Notes: generated by a model from the sequence alone, not told the origin. Shown: positions 14,391-23,850, counted from the stretch's first letter. The stretch is 64,000 nucleotides of DNA from Oscillospiraceae bacterium (GCA_910575815.1 CAJTFN010000004.1:124001-188000), one strand, 5' to 3'. Numbers and translations: made by a program.

Positions 14391-15689
14391 ATGAAACAGC
14401 TGTTGCAACACTGCGGCATCCTGGTTGCTCAGGAACAGGGCTTCCGCTTCCTGGAAGACGCCTTCTTGGGCATTGACGGTGACACAATTGATTACATCGG
14501 TACTGAAAGGCCCCAGGAGGTCTATGACCGGGAGAAGGATCTGTCCGGACGCCTCCTGCTTCCGGGCCTCATCAATTGCCACGGGCACAGTCCCATGGTG
14601 CTTCTCCGGGGCGTTGGCAGCGCTTTGCCTCTTCAGGAGTGGCTCTTTGAGAAGATGATGCCCATTGAGGACCGCCTTACGGCGGAGGATATCCAGGCCG
14701 GGAACAACCTGGCCCTGCTGGAGATGATCGCCACCGGCACCACCAGTTATTCCGATATGTACTTCGAGCCCCATACCGCCGCAGAGAACGCCATTGCCTG
14801 CGGCATCAAGGCGAACCTCAGCCGCCCGGTGCAATGCTTCAACAAGGAGGAGACCTACGAGGAGAACTTCCGGGTCAAAGAGTCCCTTCAGCTTTTCCGG
14901 GATTACCACGGCGCGGCGGAGGGCCGGGTCCGGATCGACTTCGCCATTCACGCCGAGTACACCTGCTTTGAGCACATCGTCCGTCCCTACAGCGCCGCCT
15001 GTAAGGAGCTGGGAGGCCGGATGCAGGTCCACATTTCCGAGACGAAAAAAGAGCATGACGAGTGCGTTGAGAAGTACGGAAAAACGCCCGCGCGGTGGTT
15101 CTATGACCTGGGGACCTTCGACTCTCCTACCGCCGCCGCCCACTGTGTCTTTGTGACGGAGGAGGATATGGCGCTACTGCTGGAGAAGGGAGTCAGCGTG
15201 ATTCACAACCCCACCAGCAATATGAAACTGGGCAGCGGCTTCGCCCCCATTCAGCGGATGCTGGACCTGGGGCTGAACGTGACGCTGGGAACCGACGGCG
15301 CTGCCAGCAACAACAATCTGAATTTGATGGAGGAGCTGCATCTGGCGGCGGTACTCCACAACGGATACCATCGGGACCCCACCATCCTCAAGCCCGCCCA
15401 GCTTTTGACCATGGCCACCCGGAACGGGGCCAAGCTCCAGGGCCGGGAGGACACCGGCGCTTTGGAGGTGGGAAAGAAAGCGGATATCATTGCCCTGGAT
15501 ATGACGAAGCCCCATCTGTATCCCAACCTGGATCCCATGGCCCTGGTGGTTTACAGCGCCCAGGGGGCCGACGTGGTGATGACCATGGTGGACGGCCGGA
15601 TTCTCTATGAAAACGGTGAATTCTTGACCCTGGACGCGGACAGGATTCTCCACGAGGCCAAGGCGGCGGTCAAGCGGCTGTACGGCTGA
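14391..15689 (+). CDS. Amidohydrolase, MTA/SAH deaminase-like
   Basis: A 432-residue metal-dependent amidohydrolase of the TRZ/ATZ and 5'-methylthioadenosine/S-adenosylhomocysteine deaminase group. The metal ligands are visible: HGH in PGLINCHGHSP (residues 60-70), AIHAEYTC, HISETKKEH, and the Asp of LGTDGAASNNN near residue 303. The family hydrolyses amino groups from purine or triazine rings; the real substrate is unknown. AAAGGGGAGGA precedes ATG 14391. It has its own promoter and a long structured leader and is followed by an iron alcohol dehydrogenase and an aminotransferase, which suggests a small catabolic locus. Confidence 0.85.
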   Translation: MKQLLQHCGILVAQEQGFRFLEDAFLGIDGDTIDYIGTERPQEVYDREKDLSGRLLLPGLINCHGHSPMVLLRGVGSALPLQEWLFEKMMPIEDRLTAEDIQAGNNLALLEMIATGTTSYSDMYFEPHTAAENAIACGIKANLSRPVQCFNKEETYEENFRVKESLQLFRDYHGAAEGRVRIDFAIHAEYTCFEHIVRPYSAACKELGGRMQVHISETKKEHDECVEKYGKTPARWFYDLGTFDSPTAAAHCVFVTEEDMALLLEKGVSVIHNPTSNMKLGSGFAPIQRMLDLGLNVTLGTDGAASNNNLNLMEELHLAAVLHNGYHRDPTILKPAQLLTMATRNGAKLQGREDTGALEVGKKADIIALDMTKPHLYPNLDPMALVVYSAQGADVVMTMVDGRILYENGEFLTLDADRILHEAKAAVKRLYG

Positions 15690-15731
15690 GCATCGGAAAA
15701 GTGAATCCTCAAAAGCCGTTTCATTTCACAA

Positions 15732-15778
15732 TCAGGAGCGTCTCCGCCTCGGAGACCGAAATTTCAAAGTGCTCCTGA
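15732..15778 (+). other. Two-part hairpin before the alcohol dehydrogenase gene
   Basis: TCAGGAGC (15732-15739) pairs with GCTCCTGA (15771-15778), enclosing a second stem GTCTCCG/CGGAGAC (15740-15756). No T run follows, so this is an intercistronic RNA structure (processing or attenuation) rather than a standard terminator. Confidence 0.45.
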
Positions 15779-15805
15779 GCTCCAGCGAAAAGGGAGGAAT
15801 TGACC

Positions 15806-16969
15806 ATGCAGAATTTTACCTTTGACATCCCCACCGTTATCCACTTCGGCAAGGGGCAGATTGAAAAGCTGGGCGGGGAGATCGCCGCCCGGGCTCACCG
15901 GGTGCTGGTGCTTTACGGCGGCGGCAGCGTAAGGCGCAACGGCGTCTATGACGCCGCGATCCGGCAGCTCCAGGCGCACAGCATTGCCTGGGTAGACCTT
16001 CCCGGCGTGGAGCCCAACCCCCGGATTGCCACTGCCCGGGAGGGAATCCGCCTCTGCCGGGAGGAAAAGCTGGACGGCGTGCTGGCTCTGGGAGGCGGCA
16101 GCGTCATTGACTGCGCCAAGTGCGTTGCCGCGGGAGCCCTCTATGACGGAGACCCCTGGGATTTCTCCGCCAAGAAGGCCGTGCCGGAACAGGCGCTGCC
16201 CCTCTTCACCGTGCTGACCATGGCCGCCACCGGGTCTGAGATGGACAGCATCGCCGTGATGAGCAATCCGGAGACCTGCGAGAAGGAGTCCTTCTCCGCG
16301 CCCTGCTGCTATCCCGCCGTTTCCATTCTGGACCCCACCTACACCTATTCGCTTCCCGCGTTTCAGACCGCCGCAGGGACGGCGGACATTATGTCCCACA
16401 CCTTCGAAAACTATTTCAGCCCCGTGGAGACCTCCTATCTGGCCGACAGCCTGGCGGAGGCCATCCTCCGGGCCTGCGTCCGCTACGGCGCCCAGGCGGT
16501 GAAGACTCCCGACAGCTACGAGGCCCGGGCGAACCTCATGTGGTGCGCCTCCTGGGCCATCAACGGTTTTTTGAATATGGGCAAGCCGGTGGGCTGGAGC
16601 GTTCACCGGATGGAGCACGAGCTGTCCGCCTTCTACGATGTCACCCACGGCGTGGGCCTGGCCATCCTCACGCCCAACTGGATGCGGTATGTCCTCAGCG
16701 AAGGGACCGAGCACCGCTTCGCCCGCTATGGCGTGGAGGTCTGGGGATTGGACCGGTCTCTGCCCCAGCGGGAGCTGGCGGAGGCCGCCATTGAAAAGAC
16801 CCGGGCGTTTTTCAGCTCCATCGGTCTCCCGGCCACGCTGGGCGAGCTGGGCATTGGGCCGAAGCATTTTGAGGAGATGGCCCGGAAGGCCCGCACCGCC
16901 AACTTCGACCGCACCTTTGTCCCTCTTAGTGTGGAGGACATTGTGAACATCTACCGCCTGAGCCTCTGA
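15806..16969 (+). CDS. Iron-containing alcohol dehydrogenase (BdhA-like)
   Basis: A 387-residue group III iron-dependent dehydrogenase, which interconverts an alcohol and an aldehyde or ketone with NAD(P)H. The nucleotide-binding GGGSVIDCAK motif lies near residues 94-103. Iron ligands are seen in AAGTADIMSHTFENYF (Asp, His) near residue 191 and in VHRMEHELSAFYDVTHGVG (His) near 266-284. It resembles clostridial NADH-dependent butanol dehydrogenases. ATG 15806 is chosen because AGGGAGGA lies 6 nt upstream. It lies 116 bp behind the amidohydrolase with only an RNA hairpin between. Confidence 0.9.
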   Translation: MQNFTFDIPTVIHFGKGQIEKLGGEIAARAHRVLVLYGGGSVRRNGVYDAAIRQLQAHSIAWVDLPGVEPNPRIATAREGIRLCREEKLDGVLALGGGSVIDCAKCVAAGALYDGDPWDFSAKKAVPEQALPLFTVLTMAATGSEMDSIAVMSNPETCEKESFSAPCCYPAVSILDPTYTYSLPAFQTAAGTADIMSHTFENYFSPVETSYLADSLAEAILRACVRYGAQAVKTPDSYEARANLMWCASWAINGFLNMGKPVGWSVHRMEHELSAFYDVTHGVGLAILTPNWMRYVLSEGTEHRFARYGVEVWGLDRSLPQRELAEAAIEKTRAFFSSIGLPATLGELGIGPKHFEEMARKARTANFDRTFVPLSVEDIVNIYRLSL

Positions 16970-17157
16970 GCCCTCCGGACGCTCCGGCGGCTTTTCCAAA
17001 GGAAACTTTTTGGCCGCTGGCGGGAAACTTTTTCAGCGTCGCCGCATAGACTGTTCAAATAGGCCTGTTGGAAGCCGCCGGGAGGGGGAGAAACCCCTTC
17101 TGGGCAGCGGCGCGCGGTTGAAGCGCTGAAACAGAGCCGAACTGTCAAAAGGAGGCC

Positions 17158-17235
17158 ATGGATATGCGAAAAACCGCCGGCGGCGACGTGGATGATTTGA
17201 TCTTCCAGGACAGCTGGTATCCGAGCCAGCGCTGA
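17158..17235 (+). CDS. Possible 25-residue peptide ORF
   Basis: ATG 17158 has an ideal AAAAGGAGG 3 nt upstream and opens a 25-codon frame, MDMRKTAGGDVDDLIFQDSW plus YPSQR. It has no recognised relatives. It could be a leader peptide for the aminotransferase gene 208 bp downstream or the remnant of a lost gene. The rest of 16970-17443 shows only weak GC-rich hairpins. Confidence 0.25.
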   Translation: MDMRKTAGGDVDDLIFQDSWYPSQR

Positions 17236-17443
17236 GGCCGTTCGCTGAGGAAGAGGAGGCGTTGGGGGTTTCCGAGGGCGGAGAATTTCCCAACTCCCCA
17301 TTCCGTCTGCCTCGAAAGGCGTGGAGACAGGCCCGTGAACCCCGCGTCTGCCGCTTTTCGGTTCCGGCCTCCGATGAAATGGACCGGAGTTCGCAGACAA
17401 GCCCGGCATTGGGCCCGTACATCAGACAAGGAGTGTGAACCCT

Positions 17444-18580
17444 ATGGATTTGACTTTGAACGACGCCGTGCTGGGCGTGGAGCTCTCCGGCATCCGCCGC
17501 TTTACGGTCCTCGTCCGGAATACCCCCGGCGCCTGCGCCCTGACCATCGGCGAGCCGGATCAGAATACCCCGGAGGCGGTGAAGGAGGTCGCCAAGGCGG
17601 CTCTGGACGCCAACGATACCCACTATCCCCCCGGCAACGGTTATCCCTATTTGCTGGAGGCGATTTCAAAATTTGAAGAGGAGGCCCATGGCCTGCGCTA
17701 TTCCCCGGAGGAAATCATCCTGACCATCGGCGCTACGGAAAGCCTGTTCATCGCGCTTTCCACGATTCTGAACCCCGGGGACGAGGTCATCATTCCCACG
17801 CCGGCCTTCAGCCTCTATGAGTCCATTACCAAGCTGTGCCGGGGTGTGCCGGTGAACTTGCCTACGGAGGGGAACCGCTTCCAAATCGATTCCCAGGCGC
17901 TGCAAGCCGCAGTGACGACCAGAACCAAGGCCATCGTCCTCACCTCGCCCAACAATCCCACCGGCTGTATTTACACCCAGGAGACCCTGAACGCGATTCA
18001 CGACGTCTTGAAGGACAAGCCCATCTTCGTCCTCTGCGACGACGTGTACCGGACGCTGATCTACACGGACGGCTATCACAGCTTCGCGGAGTTTCAGGAC
18101 ATGCGGGACCGGATCATCGTGATTCAGAGCTTTTCCAAGCCCTACGCCATGACCGGCTGGCGGCTGGGCTACTGTCTGGCCGACGCTCCCATTCGGGACC
18201 GGATGCAGATTTTCCATCAGTATTCCGTGGTGTCCGCCCCGGCCTTTGTCCAGCCTGCCTGCGCCGCTGCCCTGGCCTATGATACCGCCCCAGTGGTGGA
18301 GCTGTTCCGCAGGCGGCGGGATTATGTCTACCGACGGCTGACGGACATGGGCCTGGAGGTACAGGAGCCGGAGGGGGCCTTCTACATGTTTATTGATATC
18401 CGGAAGTTCGGCATGGCCTCCGTGACCTTCTGCGAGCGGATGCTGCGGGAGGGCCTGGTGGGCGTGATCCCCGGCGTGTACTTCAGCACCGAGGGGTATA
18501 TGCGCCTGAGCTATTGCTACTCCGACGAGAATTTGAAGAGAGGCCTGGACCGTATGGAGGCGTTTCTTCGGACCCTTTGA
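17444..18580 (+). CDS. Pyridoxal-phosphate aminotransferase, class I/II
   Basis: A 378-residue fold-type I aminotransferase that moves an amino group between an amino acid and a 2-oxo acid. Visible motifs are TSPNNPTG near residue 167, the cofactor-contact CDDVYRTL near 198 and the Schiff-base lysine in SFSKPYAMTGWRLGY near 230. The closest general type is the aspartate/aromatic or PatA/MalY-like group; the substrate is not readable. ATG 17444 has AAGGAG 10 nt upstream; GTG 17435 would be too close to it. It has a 474-bp gene-poor upstream stretch and a strong terminator downstream. Confidence 0.88.
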   Translation: MDLTLNDAVLGVELSGIRRFTVLVRNTPGACALTIGEPDQNTPEAVKEVAKAALDANDTHYPPGNGYPYLLEAISKFEEEAHGLRYSPEEIILTIGATESLFIALSTILNPGDEVIIPTPAFSLYESITKLCRGVPVNLPTEGNRFQIDSQALQAAVTTRTKAIVLTSPNNPTGCIYTQETLNAIHDVLKDKPIFVLCDDVYRTLIYTDGYHSFAEFQDMRDRIIVIQSFSKPYAMTGWRLGYCLADAPIRDRMQIFHQYSVVSAPAFVQPACAAALAYDTAPVVELFRRRRDYVYRRLTDMGLEVQEPEGAFYMFIDIRKFGMASVTFCERMLREGLVGVIPGVYFSTEGYMRLSYCYSDENLKRGLDRMEAFLRTL

Positions 18581-18620
18581 GGGAAATTGCAGAACATCCG
18601 GCAAGCTGAAAAAATCAAAC

Positions 18621-18662
18621 GCTCCCGGCATCCCGCCTTATTGGGATGCCGGGAGCATTTTT
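18621..18662 (+). terminator. Strong terminator after aminotransferase
   Basis: A perfect 14-bp stem (18621-18634 with 18643-18656) is followed by ATTTTT. It marks the left border of the phage-derived segment. Confidence 0.92.
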
Positions 18663-18820
18663 ACGCTTGGTCAGCGGCACAAAGGGGCCCCGTCAAGGAC
18701 AATCTGTCGGTGAAGCCGGGCCGAGCGGGCCGGAGCGGTCCAAAATGCGAAACGGACGCAGGAGGAAAAAACGAAACCGGCGGACCTCCACCGCCGGGGC
18801 GGGAAAGGGGGCCGCCTCCA

Positions 18821-19432
18821 GTGGCGGAGCAGAAGAAAACAGCCGCGAAAAAGGCGGCGCAGAAAAAGCCAAAAGCGGAAAAGCCGGCGGTCCTGACCGG
18901 GACCGTGCCGGAGTGGTCCAGTACGGGAGTGATCGCCCAAATGCTGGGTTTTAAGGGGTGCCGCAGGGTCCAGCAACTGACCCAGGATGGGGTGCTGGAA
19001 ACCGAGATCCCGCCCGGCGGCGGGGCGCGGAAATATAGGACCTGCGAAACGGTCCAGCGGTATATTGCCCACATCGAGCAAAAGGCCCAGGAAACCGGGG
19101 AGAAAAGCCGCACGGCGGAATTGGCCCTGAAAAAGCTGGAGGCCGAGGTGAGGCTGAAAGAGAGCCAGGGCCAGCTTGCCAGCATAAAGGCGGACATAGC
19201 CGAGGGGCGATACATCGAAACGGCGGCGGCCACCGAGCAGCTGGCGGAGTTTATGGACACGTTCAAAAATTTTGCTATGAATATCCCCAGCCGGGTGGCG
19301 GGCACCGTGGCAAGCTACACGGACGCCGCCACCGCCCGCGCCATAGAGCGGGCCACCCGCAAGGAATTGGAGGATATGCTGGCCCTATTCGTGGACGCCG
19401 CCGTGGTGGAGCCGGAGGAGGCAAAGCGGTGA
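18821..19432 (+). CDS. Phage terminase small subunit (Nu1-like)
   Basis: This 203-residue protein should recognise phage DNA ends for packaging. A Lys/Ala-rich basic start (residues 1-20) precedes a winged-helix segment, TGVIAQMLGFKGCRRVQQLT, typical of the Nu1 DNA-packaging family. A long helical stretch follows (LALKKLEAEVRLKESQGQLA) that would mediate assembly. GTG 18821 is chosen because it lies after the host terminator, has GGGAAAGGGGG upstream and begins the homologous part; the frame is open further upstream. Its stop overlaps the start of the large subunit gene (GTGA). Confidence 0.82.
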   Translation: MAEQKKTAAKKAAQKKPKAEKPAVLTGTVPEWSSTGVIAQMLGFKGCRRVQQLTQDGVLETEIPPGGGARKYRTCETVQRYIAHIEQKAQETGEKSRTAELALKKLEAEVRLKESQGQLASIKADIAEGRYIETAAATEQLAEFMDTFKNFAMNIPSRVAGTVASYTDAATARAIERATRKELEDMLALFVDAAVVEPEEAKR

Positions 19433-21276
19433 AAAGGTTTCGCGTAAAACGCTATGATGTGCCGGGCTGGATCATAACCGCCGTTGAAATTCTGCGCCCA
19501 CGGAAACGCCTGTCAGTCTCCAAGTGGGCCGAAAAGCACCGCATACTGCCGGACGGGAACGCCATACCGGGGCCATGGCGAAACAGCGTGACCCCCTACC
19601 TGGTGGAGATCATGGACACATTCGACAACGACGTGGTGGAAAAGATCGTTTTCGTCAAACCCACCCAGGTGGGCGGAACGTCTGCCATGGAGAATATGCT
19701 GGGCAGCCTGATCGACCAGGCACCAGGGCCGACCATGATCGTGTACCCGTCGGACGACCTGGCGGAGCGGACCGTGGACGCCAAGCTGGAGCCAATGATC
19801 AAGGATTGCAAGGTGCTGGCGGAGAAATACCGGGAGCATATCAGCAAAAAATTACAGCTGAAATTCGGCACCATGACCGTCTACTTGAACGGTGCCAACA
19901 GCCCGGCGGACCTTGCAAGTACAAATATCCGCTATTTGTTCCTGGATGAAGTGGACAAATACCCAGGGGCCAGCAAGAAAGAGGCGGATCCCGTTTCTCT
20001 GGCCATAGAGCGGACAAAGACCTATACAACCAACCGAAAAATTTTTATAACCTCCACCCCTACGCTGAAAACGGGCCACATCTGGAAAGCCAAAGAGGAG
20101 GTGGACGCGGAAAAACACTATTTCGTCCCGTGCCCCCATTGTGGCCAGTACATCGAATTGAAATTTGCACAAATCAAGTGGCCCAGCAAGGACGACGTGC
20201 CGGACAACGCGGAGCGGGCGGAAATGGCCAGCTATGTGTGCCAAGCGTGTGGGTGTGTGATCACGGACCAGGAAAAAGGCAAAATGCTGGAGGCTGGCAG
20301 GTGGGAGTATGTGCGAAAGAACGCGGCACAGCCCAAAAGCGTGGCCTTTTGGATCTCCACTCTATACTCCCCGTTTACCCGCTTTTCCGATATTGCCAGG
20401 GAGTTCATGCGGAGCAAAGACGACCCGGAACTGCTGCAAAATTTCACCAACAGCTGGCTGGCGGAGCCGTGGGAGGACACCAAACTGAAAACCAATGCGG
20501 ATCTGGTCATGGAGCGCCAGACCGACGTGCCGGCCTGGGAACTGCCGGAGTGGACCAAACTGCTGACCGGCGGGATCGACGTACAGGAAAATTGCCTGTA
20601 CTGGACGATCCGGGCATGGGGCGACTTTATGACCAGCCAAAAGGTGGCCAGCGGCCAGGCCCTTTCTATGGCGGAGGTGGAGCGGGTTATGAATACCAGC
20701 TTTTCCCTGCCGTCCGGCGAAAAGATGATGGTGGAATTGGCCCTGATGGACAGCGGCGACCAGACCGACGCGGTATATGAATTTTGCCTGATCAATGCGG
20801 AGTGGGTGCGGCCCTGCAAGGGCGTCCCCACCATGCAGGGGCATTACAGAATTTCCACGGTGGACAAGGCCGGGAGCCGAGCCAACGGTATGCAGCTGGT
20901 CCTGGTGGACGGCGGGAAATACAAGGACATGATCGCCGCCAGAATGAGGCGGCCAAACGGGCGCGGATCCTGGATGGTACATAAAGACTGTGACCTGGAA
21001 TATGCGGAACAGGTCACAGCGGAACACAAGATAACAGAACGATCCAAGGGCAAGGTGGTCCAACGGTGGGAACTGAAAACGTCCCACGCGGCCAACCATT
21101 ACCTGGACTGTGAAGTGTACGCAGCGGCGGCGGCGGACGTGCTGGAAGTCCGGTCCCTGTTCCTCCAGAACACAGAGAGCGCGGCGGAGAAACCGCAGGA
21201 AAAGGCGGTCCAGCCACCACGCCAGGAAACCGCGCCGGAGGAAAACTGGATCCGCCAAAATGACGACTGGATTTAA
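19429..21276 (+). CDS. Phage terminase large subunit (GpA family)
   Basis: A 615-residue GpA-type terminase, the ATP-driven motor and nuclease that packages and cuts phage DNA. The adenine/Walker A region reads VKPTQVGGTSAMENMLG near residue 78 and Walker B reads YLFLDEVDKYP near 170. A CPHCGQY...CQACG zinc-ribbon-like pair lies near 235-280, and the nuclease half follows with LTGGIDVQE near residue 380. The length is normal and no damage is seen. GTG 19429 overlaps the small-subunit stop. It should be followed by portal and capsid genes, but only one small head-tail gene remains. Confidence 0.93.
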   Translation: MKRFRVKRYDVPGWIITAVEILRPRKRLSVSKWAEKHRILPDGNAIPGPWRNSVTPYLVEIMDTFDNDVVEKIVFVKPTQVGGTSAMENMLGSLIDQAPGPTMIVYPSDDLAERTVDAKLEPMIKDCKVLAEKYREHISKKLQLKFGTMTVYLNGANSPADLASTNIRYLFLDEVDKYPGASKKEADPVSLAIERTKTYTTNRKIFITSTPTLKTGHIWKAKEEVDAEKHYFVPCPHCGQYIELKFAQIKWPSKDDVPDNAERAEMASYVCQACGCVITDQEKGKMLEAGRWEYVRKNAAQPKSVAFWISTLYSPFTRFSDIAREFMRSKDDPELLQNFTNSWLAEPWEDTKLKTNADLVMERQTDVPAWELPEWTKLLTGGIDVQENCLYWTIRAWGDFMTSQKVASGQALSMAEVERVMNTSFSLPSGEKMMVELALMDSGDQTDAVYEFCLINAEWVRPCKGVPTMQGHYRISTVDKAGSRANGMQLVLVDGGKYKDMIAARMRRPNGRGSWMVHKDCDLEYAEQVTAEHKITERSKGKVVQRWELKTSHAANHYLDCEVYAAAAADVLEVRSLFLQNTESAAEKPQEKAVQPPRQETAPEENWIRQNDDWI

Positions 21277-21288
21277 TCGGAGGGAGCC

Positions 21289-21516
21289 ATGGACGAAACG
21301 AACATGACGGCGGCGGAAATGCTGGCCCATGTAAATACCGCCATCACCACCGTGCTGTGCGGCGGCCAGTCCTACAAGATCGGCAGCCGGTCCCTGACCC
21401 GTGCGGACCTGGCCATGTTAAAGTCCATGCGGGACGACCTGGAGGCACAGCTGGCCACCGAGGAAAGCGGCCCCCTGCTGGGACGCACTTATGTGGCGTT
21501 CTTCGATGGGAGGTGA
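21289..21516 (+). CDS. Small phage head-tail (gpW-like) protein
   Basis: A 75-residue protein of the gpW/DUF6148 kind found between terminase and portal in many phages. Residues 10-60 hold two helices around a short beta turn, with YKIGSRSLTRADLAMLKSM as the most typical part. GGAGGG precedes ATG 21289. It appears complete, ending in TYVAFFDGR. Directly after its stop, without the expected portal gene, tape-measure sequence begins. The deletion endpoint is therefore at or very near 21510-21525. Confidence 0.65.
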   Translation: MDETNMTAAEMLAHVNTAITTVLCGGQSYKIGSRSLTRADLAMLKSMRDDLEAQLATEESGPLLGRTYVAFFDGR

Positions 21517-21521
21517 TCGGC

Positions 21522-23081
21522 GTGGCGCTAATCGCTGGAGTGATCGCTGTGGTGGCGGCGGGGTTTGTCCTGCTGTGGAACAAAAGCGAGAAATTCCGGG
21601 AAACCGTCATGGTCCTGTGGGGCCAGCTGCAAGCCCTGGGCAGCGCCCTGGCCGATATGGCGGGCGCTATATGGGCCAAGGCCGCCCCACTGCTGGAAAT
21701 GCTGGGAAATGCCCTGCTGAACGGCCTGGAGCGGGCGGTGGACCTGCTGGCCCCTGTGGCCGGGAATATCATGGGCATATTTACCGGGATAGCTGATTTT
21801 ATCACCGGCGTGTTTACGGGCGACTGGGACAAAGCCCTGCAGGGCCTCCAAAATATTTTTGGAAATGCGCTGTCCGGGCTGGGCAACCTGGCCGTGGCCG
21901 GATTTACCGCCATTCTGGAGATCGGCACCTCCATCTGGCCCGCCATTGACAACGCGGTGCAGGCGGGGATCGCCGCCATTTCCAGCCGTTTCCCGGTGCT
22001 GGGCGCTGTCCTGGGGTCCCTGTGGGCCACCGTTCAAAAAGTGTGGTCCAATATCCAGGTGATCCTCCAGAACGCGATCCAGTTTGTCCAAAATGTATTT
22101 GCGGGAAACTGGTCCGGCGCCTGGCAGAACATAGTAAATATTTTCAGCACGATTTTCAGCACCGTGGCCTCCATAGCCATGGCCCCCATGAATATGCTGG
22201 CCAACGGGGTGCAGGCCGCCATCAATTCCGTGGCCGCGTTCCTGTCTGAAAAATTCCCGTTCCTGGGCGCCCTCTTTTCCGGCTGGGCCGCCAGTATTTC
22301 CGCCGCTATCGAGAACATAAAGGCAATTTTCAGCGGAATTATTGATTTTGTCCAGAACGTATTTTCCGGGAACTGGTCCGGCGCATGACAGAACATCGTG
22401 GATATTTTCGGGAACCTGTTCGGCATGATCGTCAATCTGGCAAAAGCCCCCATTAACGGGGTTATTTCCGCCATCAACTTTGTGCTGGAGAAGATCAACG
22501 GCATTTCTGTCACGATCCCGGACTGGGTGCCGGGCGTGGGCGGGACCACCCTGGGCTTTAACATTCCGACCATTCCCCAGCTGGCCACCGGCGGCATTGT
22601 CACCGCCCCCACCATCCTGGAGGCGGGCGAGGGCGGCGAGGCGGAGGCGATCCTGCCCCTGTCCAAGCTGGCCGCCATGCTCCAGAGCGTGGCCAACGCG
22701 CCGGAGATCCCGGACCTGGGGAACCGGGAGGACGGCCAGGGGGAGGCGCCCCTGGCCCAGCTGGCCAAAATGCTGGACGACTGGACCAGGAACAACAAAC
22801 CGGACCCGCATGGGCCGGGACAGGGCGGCGGCGGTGGCTGGGACTTCCCGGAACCGCAGCCAACCGGGGCAAACGGCGCCCCACCCCCGGCGGGCGGCCA
22901 GAACCCGCCGGGCGGAGGCGTGGACACGATCACCTTTGCCCCCGTGTTCAACTTCTACGGGGGAGTTACCAAAGAGGAGGCCGTGGAGGCCGGGAAAGTG
23001 AGTTTTGCGGAGTTCAAGCGCCTGTATAACCAGATGAAAGCGGAGGAGCGCCGCAAGAGTTTGAGCGCGTCCACGCGGTAA
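21522..23081 (+). pseudogene. Tape-measure protein remnant, truncated and with nonsense codon
   Basis: The frame from GTG 21522 encodes the C-terminal part of a phage tail tape-measure protein. Hydrophobic stretches alternate with the repeated module FVQNVFAGNWSGAWQNIVN. The N-terminal several hundred residues are absent. At 22386-22388 a TGA replaces the TGG of the module (SGA-stop-QNIVDIF against SGA-W-QNIVNIF), and the same frame then continues to a normal end at 23081 (PVFNFYGGVTKEEAVEAGKV). Neighbouring phage genes use TGA as a true stop, so recoding is unlikely. The gene is dead. Confidence 0.85.
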
Positions 23082-23083
23082 GG

Positions 23084-23113
23084 AAAAGCGCCGCCCCTTT
23101 TACGGGGCGGCGC
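23084..23113 (-). terminator. Terminator of hicAB
   Basis: GCGCCGCCCC (23088-23097) pairs with GGGGCGGCGC (23104-23113). Read leftward, TTTT follows. It also separates hicB from the tape-measure remnant. Confidence 0.75.
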
Positions 23114-23124
23114 CGGGAGGAAAT

Positions 23125-23526
23125 TTAGGTGGCAGCTTGATAAAGGGCAGTCAATCCATCGGTGAGCACTTTAGAAAAATTGATGTGCCGCGCCTCCGCA
23201 AAGGTATTCAGCCATGCGGGGATCGTGCAGTTTTTACGCACAGCGGTATTACCGTATTTTTCGGCATAGGTGTCCATATCCAGGGAAACGAGGCTGACAA
23301 GCCCGCCGGCGTCCGCGCGAATATCTTCCATGGCGCTGGCCGCTGGCGCGGGCCTCCCCTCCTCCAGTTCATCAAGGACCCAACCACTGGCGGCGTCCTG
23401 GGCCATTAAAACGGCGTCGGCAAGGGTGGCGCCCTCTGTGACACAGCCGGGAAGATCGGGAACCTCTACGGTGTAGCCGTCGCCATCTTCCCACGGGGAA
23501 AAGATAGCAGGATATACAAGTTTCAC
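23125..23526 (-). CDS. hicB: HicB-family antitoxin
   Basis: A 133-residue HicB antitoxin, the partner that blocks HicA and usually represses the hicAB promoter. The degenerate RNase-H-like domain is clear: YPAIFSPWEDGDGYTVEVPD, then LPGCVTEGATLADAV, at residues 5-40. The C-terminal part (IPAWLNTFAEARHINFSKVL) is a DNA-binding type segment. The start is GTG 23526 with GGAGG 8 nt upstream. It lies 43 bp downstream of hicA and opposite to the phage tail genes, as a moron-like insertion between the tape-measure and tail X genes. Confidence 0.9.
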   Translation of the reverse strand: MKLVYPAIFSPWEDGDGYTVEVPDLPGCVTEGATLADAVLMAQDAASGWVLDELEEGRPAPAASAMEDIRADAGGLVSLVSLDMDTYAEKYGNTAVRKNCTIPAWLNTFAEARHINFSKVLTDGLTALYQAAT

Positions 23527-23569
23527 AGAAATACCTCCATTCGGTCTATATTGCCCCGGAGGGCGGGGC

Positions 23570-23752
23570 TTATTTCAGCCCCGCCTGTTTCCGGATTGTT
23601 TCAATCGTTTTCGGGTGAATATCACCTTTGTGCTGTGGAATTGTGACTTTTCCGGGTTTTGTCGGATGTTTGAAATGTTTGTGCGAACCTTTTGTGTTGT
23701 GGTAATACCAGCCGTCTGCCTTGACTTCTTTTTCTATTTCCTGTGCAGTCAT
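23570..23752 (-). CDS. hicA: HicA-family mRNA interferase toxin
   Basis: A 60-residue HicA toxin with a double-stranded-RNA-binding fold that cuts mRNA when freed from HicB. The typical GSHKHFKHP segment (residues 22-30, with the catalytic His) and KVTIPQHKGDIHPKTI are intact, so the toxin looks active. ATG 23752 has AGGGAGGA upstream. It has a strong leftward promoter carrying a palindrome that is the likely operator, and is transcribed with hicB. Confidence 0.92.
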   Translation of the reverse strand: MTAQEIEKEVKADGWYYHNTKGSHKHFKHPTKPGKVTIPQHKGDIHPKTIETIRKQAGLK

Positions 23753-23774
23753 AGTGTTTCCTCCCTATGCTATC

Positions 23775-23803
23775 ATTATACGCATAATGCGCACATAAGT
23801 CAA
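23775..23803 (-). promoter_or_regulatory. hicAB promoter with palindromic operator
   Basis: On the minus strand TTGACT (23798-23803) and TATAAT (23775-23780) are 17 bp apart. The palindrome CGCAT-A-ATGCG (23781-23791) lies directly against the -10 box. The same 11-bp palindrome is in the promoter of the redox operon near 11.9 kb. Confidence 0.75.
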
Positions 23804-23850
23804 GACAAAGTTATAAAAAGTAATAAAAAGTTTTTAAGGAGGAGCGGACC

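Noticed and set aside
21522..23081. TGA recoding as tryptophan in the phage segment
   Set aside because: Adjacent phage genes (terminase small subunit, tail X) end in TGA, and only one internal TGA was found, at a site where TGG is expected.
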